NCBI GenBank assembly: GCA_030591125.1
Contig: JAUVBP010000067.1
Location: 1-6,734, forward strand
Reading direction: 5' to 3'
DNA: 6,734 bases
DNA from: Candidatus Woesearchaeota archaeon
GTDB lineage: Archaea > Nanobdellota > Nanobdellia > Woesearchaeales > UBA11576
Shown: positions 1 through 5,524 of the stretch, one piece after another
Layout of the letters: every line of letters starts with the position of its first letter
Numbering within the stretch: position 1 is the first letter of the stretch
Made by a program: the position numbers and the translations under genes
The notes under the pieces: model-generated
Databases searched by the model: none
What the model was told of the DNA's origin: nothing
Seen by the model: the letters and a program-made list of their open reading frames with translations, nothing else

Positions 1-1191
1 AGGGATCTCAAACGGTACTCATCAACAGGATGGGGCGGCATGCAGTACATCCCTGTCCTGGAATACCTGCAGATGGCAGGCCGTGCAGGAAGGCCAAAGT
101 TCGATACGGTCGGTGAGACCATATGCATAGCCCCTACTGAGCAAGAGAAAGAGAATATCAAAGAACGTTACATCCAAGGGGTTCCTGAGGATATCTATTC
201 AAAGCTTGCAGTGGAGCCTGTCCTGAGGACATACCTCCTTTCGCTCATAGCCACAGAGTTCGTGCGGTCAAGGAAAGAGATAGTCCATTTCTTTGCACGC
301 ACTTTCTGGGCTCACCAGTTCAGGGACATGCCTAAGCTGGAGTCAATCATAGACAAGGTACTGGATCTTCTCGAACGCTACGAGTTCATAGTCACGAAGC
401 AGAAGTCTGGAGATTTCATGGATGCAGACGAATTGAAAGAAGAAAGCGAGCACATCATCCGCCCCACACTTCTCGGTCGCAGGGTCGCACAACTCTACGT
501 GGATCCGCTCACAGCACACCATCTGATAAAACGCATCCGCCGCTCGACAGAAAGGATGGTAAGCCCATTCGGGATCCTGCAGATGATCTGTAACACTCTT
601 GAGATGCGTCCCATGCTACGCGTCAAGACAAAAGAGTTCGACAAGTTCAATGAGCAGTATGCAAAGTTCGAGTCAGAGATACTGCAGAAAGAGCCAAGCA
701 TATATGAGGCAGAGTATGATGAGTTCCTGGCATCAGTGAAGACTGCTTTCTTCATGTATGACTGGATAGGTGAGAAGGATGAGGAGTTCCTCTATAATGA
801 ATATGACATCCGTCCTGGTGAGACAAGAATGAAGATTGACAGGGCCGACTGGCTCCTATACTCGTGTGAAGAGCTGGCGAAGCTGATGAGTTTCCATGAT
901 ATCATCAAGCACATATCGAAAGTACGTTTCCGCCTGCGCTACGGCGTGAAGGAAGAGCTGCTTCCTCTCCTGAAACTGAAAGGCATAGGAAGGGTCCGTG
1001 CAAGGAAACTGCATAATGCAGGCATAAAGGACATCGGCGGAGTCAAGCGCGCAGACGTGACATCTCTTGCACAGCTCGTAGGAAAAGCCACTGCATTGAG
1101 CGTGAAGAAGCAGGTCGGTGAAGACATAGAAGCAGCAATAGTCCCTGACAGGAAAAGAAAAGGCCAGATGAGTCTGGGTAAATATGCGTAA
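1..1191 (+). CDS. hel308: ATP-dependent DNA helicase Hel308/Hjm, C-terminal part (5' truncated by window edge)
   Basis: Superfamily 2 (Ski2-like) 3'-5' DNA helicase that in archaea unwinds forked DNA and helps repair or restart stalled replication forks. The frame is open from base 1, so the true start lies upstream; 396 residues are visible. Residues 24-32 read QMAGRAGRP, the family's motif VI with its arginine finger. A winged-helix stretch follows (about 60-165). Next comes the helical ratchet domain, with a KTA..MYDWIGEKDEEF segment and a PGETRMKIDRADWLLYS segment typical of Hel308 domain 4. A helix-hairpin-helix domain with core LKGIGRVRARKL lies at 326-337. The last residues, GQMSLGKYA, loosely resemble a PCNA-interacting QxxLxxF/Y box, which is inference only. 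The ATPase motifs I-V lie outside the window. The lipoprotein gene starts 64 bases downstream on the same strand, and a repeat begins directly after the stop. Family assignment is secure. Confidence 0.95.
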   Translation, partial: RDLKRYSSTGWGGMQYIPVLEYLQMAGRAGRPKFDTVGETICIAPTEQEKENIKERYIQGVPEDIYSKLAVEPVLRTYLLSLIATEFVRSRKEIVHFFARTFWAHQFRDMPKLESIIDKVLDLLERYEFIVTKQKSGDFMDADELKEESEHIIRPTLLGRRVAQLYVDPLTAHHLIKRIRRSTERMVSPFGILQMICNTLEMRPMLRVKTKEFDKFNEQYAKFESEILQKEPSIYEAEYDEFLASVKTAFFMYDWIGEKDEEFLYNEYDIRPGETRMKIDRADWLLYSCEELAKLMSFHDIIKHISKVRFRLRYGVKEELLPLLKLKGIGRVRARKLHNAGIKDIGGVKRADVTSLAQLVGKATALSVKKQVGEDIEAAIVPDRKRKGQMSLGKYA

Positions 1192-1193
1192 CG

Positions 1194-1230
1194 TCGGGCG
1201 CTGAAGGGTGAGTCTGACTTACCGTCCGCA
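1194..1230 (+). repeat. Intergenic repeat, copy A
   Basis: The 17-mer AGTCTGACTTACCGTCC at 1211-1227 is repeated exactly at 3336-3352 (copy C). With one mismatch the match continues through CAG (1228-1230), giving 20 of 21 identities. To its left, GGGCGCTGA (1196-1204) corresponds to TGGCGTTGA in copy C, with an extra six bases between the two blocks in copy A. GGTGAG/CTTACC can form a short hairpin around TCTGA. The copy begins two bases after the hel308 stop and reads in the gene's direction. Its function is unknown. Confidence 0.75.
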
Positions 1231-1241
1231 GTAATGGACAC

Positions 1242-1247
1242 AGGAGG
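1242..1247 (+). promoter_or_regulatory. Shine-Dalgarno site of the lipoprotein gene
   Basis: AGGAGG lies eight bases before the ATG at 1256 and fixes that start. It differs from the leaderless arrangement predicted for the VOC, Fic and LysM genes, and suggests translation from a longer mRNA, possibly hel308 read-through. A TATAAATA string at 1249-1256 overlaps the ATG. It is too close to act as the TATA box for this start. Confidence 0.7.
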
Positions 1248-1255
1248 GTATAAAT

Positions 1256-1735
1256 ATGAAATTTCATCAGATAATCTTGATAACCATCAGCCTATTACTG
1301 ATAACAGGGTGCAGTGCTGGAGATGCACAGAAATCAACTATAACACAGCCAACAGTTAAAGTTTCAGAGCCAAAAATCTCTGTCTGTGATCAGCTAGCTT
1401 CAGATCTTGACAATAACCTTGGCAAAGGATTGGCAACACCAGAAGATCTCATTGTTGGTGGGACATTAGTGGATATCGCTGGACCTGAAATACATGACTA
1501 TCCAGGTCATATTGATGACAGACCCTCCGATTTCCACTATGAATTGACGTTCCAAGGGAAAAGCAAGACAGCAACCTTTAAGTTTTACACAGACGAACAG
1601 ATTGAAGTACCTTTATCAGAAGGCAAGTTCTATAAGTTCAACCTGCTGAGAGCTTATGGTGCTATTACATCAATGGGGCCGCACAACGGAATGTTCAGTT
1701 ATGAAGAAAATATTTTCCTGCCTGTTACTTGCTGA
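1256..1735 (+). CDS. Small predicted lipoprotein of unknown function
   Basis: A 159-residue protein with a short N-terminal hydrophobic segment (about residues 5-17) ending in a lipobox, LITGC, with the lipidated Cys at 19. This predicts export and lipid anchoring on the outer face of the cytoplasmic membrane. A polar Ser/Thr-rich linker (20-40) leads to a folded region. That region is bounded by Cys44 near its start and Cys159, the very last residue, which could form a disulfide. The core alternates short strands (LIVGGTLVDIAG, FHYELTFQGK, ATFKFYTD, KFYKFNLLRAYG), compatible with a small beta-barrel such as an OB fold, but I do not recognise a family. The start is set by AGGAGG eight bases upstream. 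The gene is more AT-rich than hel308 and lies between inverted repeat copies A and B, which suggests it is an acquired accessory gene. An inverted repeat, CTGATAATCAG, spans the stop. Confidence 0.8.
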   Translation: MKFHQIILITISLLLITGCSAGDAQKSTITQPTVKVSEPKISVCDQLASDLDNNLGKGLATPEDLIVGGTLVDIAGPEIHDYPGHIDDRPSDFHYELTFQGKSKTATFKFYTDEQIEVPLSEGKFYKFNLLRAYGAITSMGPHNGMFSYEENIFLPVTC

Positions 1736-1785
1736 TAATCAGGAAAGTTAGAGAGAATATTAAGCAAATAATAAGAATTCGCACT

Positions 1786-1829
1786 GGACGGTAAGTTCGA
1801 CACCTTCCCCTGGCGCTTGCGACCGAGTT
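1786..1829 (-). repeat. Intergenic repeat, copy B (inverted)
   Basis: GGACGGTAAGT at 1786-1796 is the exact reverse complement of ACTTACCGTCC found in copies A and C. Read on the minus strand, the copy continues as GCGCCAGGGGAAGGTG then TCGAACTTACCGTCC. This parallels copy A's GCGCTGAAGGGTG then AGTCTGACTTACCGTCC with small indels. It lies between two convergent genes, ends one base before the VOC stop codon, and points in the VOC gene's direction. Together with copy A it brackets the lipoprotein gene as an imperfect inverted repeat. Confidence 0.6.
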
Positions 1830-2189
1830 TTATGATTTTTCCACTTGGTAAAATTCTATGATATTACCTTCCGTATCTTTTACTTGAAAGAGCATATATT
1901 TCCCGATCCTTTCCAGTGGCAGAACAATTTTACATTCTTTGCTTTTGACTAAATCCTGCATTTTATTGACATCTTCAACTTCTATATTTGGTACAACATT
2001 ATTGCCGCTGGAAATTGTTTCGCCATCTATTTTTGGATTAAAGAGAAGAAAGGTAATATTGTCAAAATCGAATGAACTCATTCTCTCATTTTTAGATGAT
2101 ATTTTGACATCAAAAATAGCTTCATAGAATTTTACCGCTCTATCCATATCTTTAACTGCTACATAAATTGCTTTGATTTGTGGTTTCAT
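1830..2189 (-). CDS. VOC-superfamily (glyoxalase/bleomycin resistance/dioxygenase fold) protein
   Basis: A 119-residue single-module VOC protein built from two beta-alpha-beta-beta-beta units. Unit 1 opens with IKAIYVAVKDMDRAVKFYEAIF and unit 2 with VVPNIEVEDVNKMQDLV. It ends with the characteristic VKDTEGNIIEFYQ strand. VOC proteins of this length normally dimerise and bind metals or small ligands. The Glu in IIEFY, a usual metal ligand, is present. The positions that usually carry His in the first strand of each unit hold other residues, so a metal-dependent enzyme is doubtful and a binding or resistance role is possible; the substrate cannot be told. The ATG at 2189 is preferred over an in-frame TTG at 2195 because a TATA box is centred 26-27 bases upstream, predicting a leaderless mRNA. 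The gene is strongly AT-rich and divergent from fic, suggesting lateral acquisition. Confidence 0.85.
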   Translation of the reverse strand: MKPQIKAIYVAVKDMDRAVKFYEAIFDVKISSKNERMSSFDFDNITFLLFNPKIDGETISSGNNVVPNIEVEDVNKMQDLVKSKECKIVLPLERIGKYMLFQVKDTEGNIIEFYQVEKS

Positions 2190-2211
2190 AGTCAAAAATA
2201 AATAGCAGGCA

Positions 2212-2219
2212 TTAATAAA
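2212..2219 (-). promoter_or_regulatory. TATA box of the VOC gene
   Basis: The minus strand reads TTTATTAA, centred 26.5 bases from the first base of the ATG at 2189. This is the usual archaeal TATA-to-start distance and puts initiation at or next to the start codon. The sequence just upstream on the minus strand, GCCAAAAG, is a plausible BRE-like purine-rich flank. Confidence 0.55.
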
Positions 2220-2294
2220 CTTTTGGCGATTTTTTCAAACCCTCCTTTAGATGACTAGCTAGATATTAAATAAGGGTCTTTTCTTACCCCTACA

Positions 2295-2307
2295 TTTTTG
2301 GCAAAAA
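2295..2307. promoter_or_regulatory. Palindrome upstream of the fic TATA box, possible operator
   Basis: TTTTTGGCAAAAA is a perfect 6+1+6 inverted repeat ending eight bases before the fic TATA box. A related TTTTGGCGA at 2221-2229 lies next to the VOC TATA box. Further symmetry surrounds the fic promoter: CCCTACA (2288-2294) is matched by TGTAGGG (2326-2332). The position is right for a regulator of the divergent pair, but no regulator gene is visible and A/T-rich palindromes arise easily by chance. Confidence 0.35.
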
Positions 2308-2315
2308 TAGATAAA

Positions 2316-2323
2316 TTTATATA
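2316..2323 (+). promoter_or_regulatory. TATA box of fic
   Basis: TTTATATA is centred 26.5 bases before the ATG at 2346, and the upstream flank AGATAAA is purine-rich. The spacing predicts a leaderless fic mRNA. No Shine-Dalgarno sequence is seen before the ATG, which agrees. Confidence 0.7.
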
Positions 2324-2345
2324 TTTGTAGGGCTAATAATACCTT

Positions 2346-3227
2346 ATGAGGATCAGGAAGAAGAAAGTAGGGAATGACTGCTATCTATATCTAGAGCACT
2401 CATATAGATCAGGTCCTAAAGTAGTCAAGAAGGAGATTTATCTTGGTAGTGAAATCCCTAAAGATATAGAAGAACTCAAACTTAAACTGAATTATCAGAT
2501 CATGCAGGAACAATACTTTGATAAGTTCAATCTGATAAAGAAGAGATTCTCGCACGAATTGAAGAAAATGCCTCCTTCTGCCAGAGCGAAATACCTTAAC
2601 TATTTCATGGTCAAATTCACATATGATACGAATAGGATAGAAGGTAGTACAATAACCTTGAAAGAGACTGCGAAGATCCTCGAAGAGGGGATCACCCCAG
2701 AGAATAAGCCGTTATCCGATGTCAAAGAGGCTGAGGCGCATAAGGATGTCTTCTACGATATGATCAGTTACAAAAAGGACTTATCCATATCGACGATTCT
2801 GAAGTGGCACAGGATGCTCCTGAGAATGACCCAGCCTGACATTGCAGGAAAGATCCGCAAGCATCAGGTGAAAGTAGCGGGAAGCAGGACTGAGTTCCCT
2901 TTTCCTGCAGAGTTAGATGTCCTGCTAGAAGAGTCCATTAGATGGTACCATAAGAACAAGAAAAAGCTGCACCCAATAGAATTAGCAGCCCTCGTCCATC
3001 TTAAGTTCGTCTCGATACACCCGTTCACAGACGGCAACGGCAGGATATCACGTCTGCTGATGAACTTCATATTGAACAAACACGGATTTCCGATGCTGAA
3101 CATCAAGTACTCAGATAGAGACAGCTACTATAACTCTCTCGAAAGATCGCAGACAAAGAAACAAGACAAGATATTCACACTACATATATTCAGAAGATAC
3201 CTGAAAGAATGCAAGAGGTATGCCTGA
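2346..3227 (+). CDS. Fic-domain protein, class II (probable protein AMP-transferase)
   Basis: Fic enzymes transfer AMP, or related groups, from nucleotides onto Ser, Thr or Tyr of target proteins. The 293-residue product carries the complete active-site motif HPFTDGNGRISR at 225-236: catalytic His225, the metal-binding Asp229 and the phosphate-binding Gly/Asn/Arg residues. A target-docking flap (KVAGSRTEFPFP) lies at 176-187. Residues 95-100, TNRIEG, fit the inhibitory (S/T)xxxE(G/N) helix. This places it in class II, where the helix precedes the Fic core in the same chain and Glu99 would block productive ATP binding. The N-terminal 50 residues are basic and strand-rich, ending in KEIYLGSEIP, a small domain common before archaeal Fic cores. 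No separate antitoxin gene adjoins it. The gene is divergent from the VOC gene. The start is supported by the leaderless TATA spacing. Targets are unknown. Confidence 0.93.
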   Translation: MRIRKKKVGNDCYLYLEHSYRSGPKVVKKEIYLGSEIPKDIEELKLKLNYQIMQEQYFDKFNLIKKRFSHELKKMPPSARAKYLNYFMVKFTYDTNRIEGSTITLKETAKILEEGITPENKPLSDVKEAEAHKDVFYDMISYKKDLSISTILKWHRMLLRMTQPDIAGKIRKHQVKVAGSRTEFPFPAELDVLLEESIRWYHKNKKKLHPIELAALVHLKFVSIHPFTDGNGRISRLLMNFILNKHGFPMLNIKYSDRDSYYNSLERSQTKKQDKIFTLHIFRRYLKECKRYA

Positions 3228-3238
3228 TAAAAGACCTA

Positions 3239-3255
3239 TTTTTCAATACTTTTTT
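3239..3255 (+). terminator. T-rich terminator after fic
   Basis: Two T runs, at 3239-3243 and 3250-3255, follow the fic stop by 11 and 22 bases without a preceding strong hairpin. This is the usual form of intrinsic termination in archaea. Confidence 0.5.
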
Positions 3256-3290
3256 ATACCTATTTCACTTCAGAAACAACAAGAATATCA

Positions 3291-3353
3291 TGGACGCGGA
3301 CGGCGTTTAACCCGTAGTTAAGCTTCTGGCGTTGAAGTCTGACTTACCGTCCA
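3291..3353 (+). repeat. Intergenic repeat, copy C (longest, foldable)
   Basis: The segment contains the exact 17-mer AGTCTGACTTACCGTCC (3336-3352) shared with copy A. It has extra left-hand sequence that makes it self-complementary. TGGACG (3291-3296) pairs with CGTCCA (3348-3353), or alternatively GGACGG (3298-3303) with CCGTCC (3347-3352). Inside, GTTTAAC-CCGTA-GTTAAGC (3305-3323) is a seven-pair hairpin, and GCTTC with GAAGT can close a second around TGGCGTT. The whole could fold as a closed stem with two arms. It lies between convergent fic and LysM genes. Whether it acts as RNA or as a DNA recombination site is unknown. Confidence 0.65.
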
Positions 3354-3379
3354 CAGAAGTTGACTCCGAAAAAGCGAGA

Positions 3380-3808
3380 CTAACAGATACGAGAGCAATG
3401 ATATGCATAACGCAAACGGAGTTCTGTTCCTATCTGGAGCTTACGAGGATCCGTTATGCTATTCTGTTTCATAATATCCTTTGGAGAGAGTTCAAGTGGT
3501 TTTTTCTCTACGTAGTCACCACAGGTCATCCTGCCATATACGCCAACTCTCTCTAGCTCTTGAGAACCTTTCCGGGCAAGTTCTGCAATAGTGTCCCCCT
3601 CGCGTACCGTTATCTTCTGCTCGATAAAAAAACAACAGATATTGTACCCCACTCTGGTCTGGATCCCATCATTCTCGAATGTAACTCTCCTGTTTTCTTC
3701 AACAGATGAAGGGTAAGTATAGCCATAACGACTTATATTTGAAGAGCACCTATTTACTTCAGCATTCCCGATAGTGAGAGCCATAATGACTGCGAGTCCT
3801 GTTATCAT
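3380..3808 (-). CDS. Exported cysteine-rich LysM-domain protein
   Basis: A 142-residue protein. LysM domains bind N-acetylglucosamine-containing glycans such as peptidoglycan or chitin. The domain spans about 66-133. It opens with ITVREGDTIAELARKG and closes with DIMKQNSITDPRKLQIGTELRL, matching the LysM opening GDT..ELA and closing IMKQN.I.....I..G..L. It is some 20 residues longer than usual, with an insertion around 82-105. The N-terminus (MITGLAVIMALTIGNA) is a short hydrophobic signal-like segment with a possible cleavage after residue 16. Six cysteines (21, 58, 59, 96, 138, 142) suggest disulfides outside the cell. The start at 3808 is supported by a TATA box 26.5 bases upstream. The gene converges on fic and its stop lies 26 bases beyond repeat copy C. 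The ligand and its role in an archaeon are inference; a partner-cell surface is one option. Confidence 0.78.
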   Translation of the reverse strand: MITGLAVIMALTIGNAEVNRCSSNISRYGYTYPSSVEENRRVTFENDGIQTRVGYNICCFFIEQKITVREGDTIAELARKGSQELERVGVYGRMTCGDYVEKKPLELSPKDIMKQNSITDPRKLQIGTELRLRYAYHCSRIC

Positions 3809-3830
3809 AACGGACGATGTAGGGATGCAA

Positions 3831-3838
3831 TATATAAA
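3831..3838 (-). promoter_or_regulatory. TATA box of the LysM gene
   Basis: The minus strand reads TTTATATA, centred 26.5 bases from the first base of the ATG at 3808. This is the same spacing as for fic and the VOC gene, predicting another leaderless transcript. Confidence 0.65.
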
Positions 3839-3907
3839 TTACTATGTTTTTGAGTAAATACGAAGAGACTATTTAAATTTCGTATAGACTTTGTCATACA
3901 ATATCTC

Positions 3908-3929
3908 AACTCCCGAGACCAACGGAGTT
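3908..3929. repeat. Inverted repeat in the LysM upstream gap
   Basis: AACTCC and GGAGTT form a perfect six-base inverted repeat around a ten-base loop. It is the only clear structure in the roughly 140 bases between the LysM TATA box and the element at 3981. It could be a weak hairpin at the 3' end of the propeller-gene transcript, which would also pass a short T run from GAAAAATG read in reverse. No coding sequence is evident in this gap. Confidence 0.35.
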
Positions 3930-3980
3930 ATATAGAAAAATGCCTATTATACTTTAACAATAAGAATTTGTGACCTGACG

Positions 3981-4030
3981 AGAACTGCAAGTTCTGCTCC
4001 GGGCGCTGACCGTTCAACCAGCAGCAGTTC
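3981..4030. other. Structured 3' element after the propeller gene, weakly repeat-like
   Basis: GAACTGC (3982-3988) is complementary to GCAGTTC (4024-4030), and TGCT (3995-3998) to AGCA just inside it, giving a long bulged stem. Alternatively AGAACT-GCA-AGTTCT (3981-3995) forms a tight local hairpin. The stem overlaps the first two bases of the TGA codon of the 4029-5480 gene. It contains GGGCGCTGA (4001-4009), identical to nine bases of repeat copy A, but lacks the ACTTACCGTCC core. Membership in the repeat family is therefore uncertain; it may be a transcript-end hairpin. Confidence 0.4.
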
Positions 4031-5480
4031 ACTCCTTCATCTTATACACAAACACCCTGCTGAAGTCCTGGTGCGTGAATGCAAACCGGTCTCCATGTGC
4101 AGTTATAGAGAGTTTTTGCATCATCCTTCCAGTATTCTTGGGTAGTGTGGTTATGTACTCCCTTTCGAAATGCGTCGGATGAACAAGACTGCCCTTCTGT
4201 ACAATACCCTCACCACCATACACTGGCCTGTAGAACTGTAACATATGTATCTGAAAATCCCTTGCGCGCCCTGAAGCGACCATGAAATCTTTGCCGAACG
4301 CAAATTTTGTCAATGGGTCCACATCATACGGCTGTTCAATCTCCACTGCATATTTACCGATCATCTCATGGAGCTCTTCTCCATCATACCTACTTATACC
4401 ATTATCGACTGGAAAGTACAGCCCACCATTGAAGAAGCCTAATCGCAGGGTAAGGTCCTGCAGGCTATTGCTACCACCATGATCACGAGGGAAATGGCCT
4501 TGATAGACAACATTGAATTCATCTCCACTGACCTGGAGCACATACCTTATGCTCGTCTTCACTGATGCGCTTACGAATACATTGCCTTCCCGTATGCACA
4601 CATCGTGGAAGAATATGTCTTTTTCATCCACTTTCTGCTCTGCAAACTTTGTCAGCTTATTGCCTGCATGCCTCTGCAGCTGTTTTGTCTCGGCAGCCTC
4701 TTTTTCAAGGTCATGCCTTTCAAGAGCATCTCCATTAGTTAGGAACATTATCCCTTCATGCACGCTGATGCCCGGGAATACAGGGGAGAAGATTGCCTCC
4801 ATATGACCTCCAAAGTACTGTCGGAAGCCATACCTTACCTGCCAGTCATTGGTCTTCTCTCCATCAGTGAACTCATGGAGCATCCCGGTCTTGTCAAATA
4901 TGTATAATCTTCCATCAGCAGAATAATCTATCGCAACAGGAGGTGAATCGATCTTGATGATCCGCTCCAGCTCGAATGGCTGTTCTCTTCCTTCATTCAA
5001 TCCTGCAAACTTCTCCAGGTTCTTCCTGTTCTGATTGATCATGATCCTTGCCCAGGAAGGTGCGTTCTTGGATTCCATATAATTGCCACCCTCGATGTCA
5101 TGAGCTATGACTCCTATGAACTGGGCAGACTCCTCACCCATCCTTTCGAACTCAAAATCAATCATTGCGTCAAGATAACTGTCTTTTGTGACACCGCGTT
5201 CTCTCATCAGAGATATAAACCGCTTGAGGCTAGATCCTTTCTCATAAGAACCGACGTATCCTTTTCCAAAAACAAAAGAACCATGTATTACAAGATAAGG
5301 AGAGAGAGCTATAAGCTCATCTGTTGGCAGGTCCCGTATCCTGGATTCATCATAGACAAAAGTATTGTATCCTTGTCTTTTGACCTTGCTTTCATCAGGG
5401 ATTATCTCAAAGTGCTTAGCCAGCATCTCAAACGACGGTCTATCCAGGTAGGCAGTCTTCTCATCATAGGGGTATTCCAT
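4029..5480 (-). CDS. Unrecognised protein with probable C-terminal beta-propeller
   Basis: I do not recognise a named family. Starting at the ATG at 5480 the product has 483 residues. Residues 1-165 are a mixed alpha/beta region with no known motif, including a hydrophobic strand (LIALSPYLVIHGSFVFGKG) and charged helices. From about 180 to the end, a strand-turn-strand unit recurs roughly six times, for example AIDYSADGRLYIFDKTGMLHEF at the start, ISVHEGIMFLTNGDALERHD, VCIREGNVFVSAS, FFNGGLYFPVDNGISRYDG, FAFGKDFMVASG, and finally LSITAHGDRFAFTHQDFSRVFVYKM. This resembles six propeller blades. There is no signal peptide or membrane span, so it is probably cytoplasmic. An in-frame TTG at 5552 would place the TATA box inside the gene, so the ATG is preferred. 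The gene follows purB on the same strand but has its own promoter. Confidence 0.8.
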   Translation of the reverse strand: MEYPYDEKTAYLDRPSFEMLAKHFEIIPDESKVKRQGYNTFVYDESRIRDLPTDELIALSPYLVIHGSFVFGKGYVGSYEKGSSLKRFISLMRERGVTKDSYLDAMIDFEFERMGEESAQFIGVIAHDIEGGNYMESKNAPSWARIMINQNRKNLEKFAGLNEGREQPFELERIIKIDSPPVAIDYSADGRLYIFDKTGMLHEFTDGEKTNDWQVRYGFRQYFGGHMEAIFSPVFPGISVHEGIMFLTNGDALERHDLEKEAAETKQLQRHAGNKLTKFAEQKVDEKDIFFHDVCIREGNVFVSASVKTSIRYVLQVSGDEFNVVYQGHFPRDHGGSNSLQDLTLRLGFFNGGLYFPVDNGISRYDGEELHEMIGKYAVEIEQPYDVDPLTKFAFGKDFMVASGRARDFQIHMLQFYRPVYGGEGIVQKGSLVHPTHFEREYITTLPKNTGRMMQKLSITAHGDRFAFTHQDFSRVFVYKMKE

Positions 5481-5524
5481 CGTAAGCCATGGTTTTTCGA
5501 TTTGATATTTATGACTTTCTGAGG

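Noticed and set aside
495..1267. Antisense frames opposite the hel308 3' half
   Set aside because: Their translations are Ser/Arg/Cys-rich with no domain, and they lie opposite a well-conserved coding sequence.
3291..3353. Integron attC site
   Set aside because: GTTTAAC and GTTAAGC match R''- and R'-like consensus boxes, but they are only five bases apart with no L boxes between them. Copies A and B lack a GTTRRRY core in the right place, and no integrase is present. A HattCI/Infernal search would settle it.
3291..3353. tRNA or tRNA fragment, from the stem-and-arms fold
   Set aside because: There is no T-loop GTTCRANNC sequence, no acceptor stem of seven pairs and no recognisable anticodon arm.
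1194..3353. C/D box guide RNA, from CTGA in copies A and C
   Set aside because: No RTGATGA C box lies at the right distance, and copy B does not keep CTGA.
1194..3353. CRISPR array
   Set aside because: The copies are hundreds of bases apart, imperfect and in mixed orientation, with genes and not spacers between them.
3291..3360. 5S rRNA gene or fragment, suggested by CCCGTAGTTAAGCTTCTGGCG
   Set aside because: The GTTAAGC string resembles the 5S loop region, but the rest of the 5S consensus and the 5' half are missing and the other copies lack the string.
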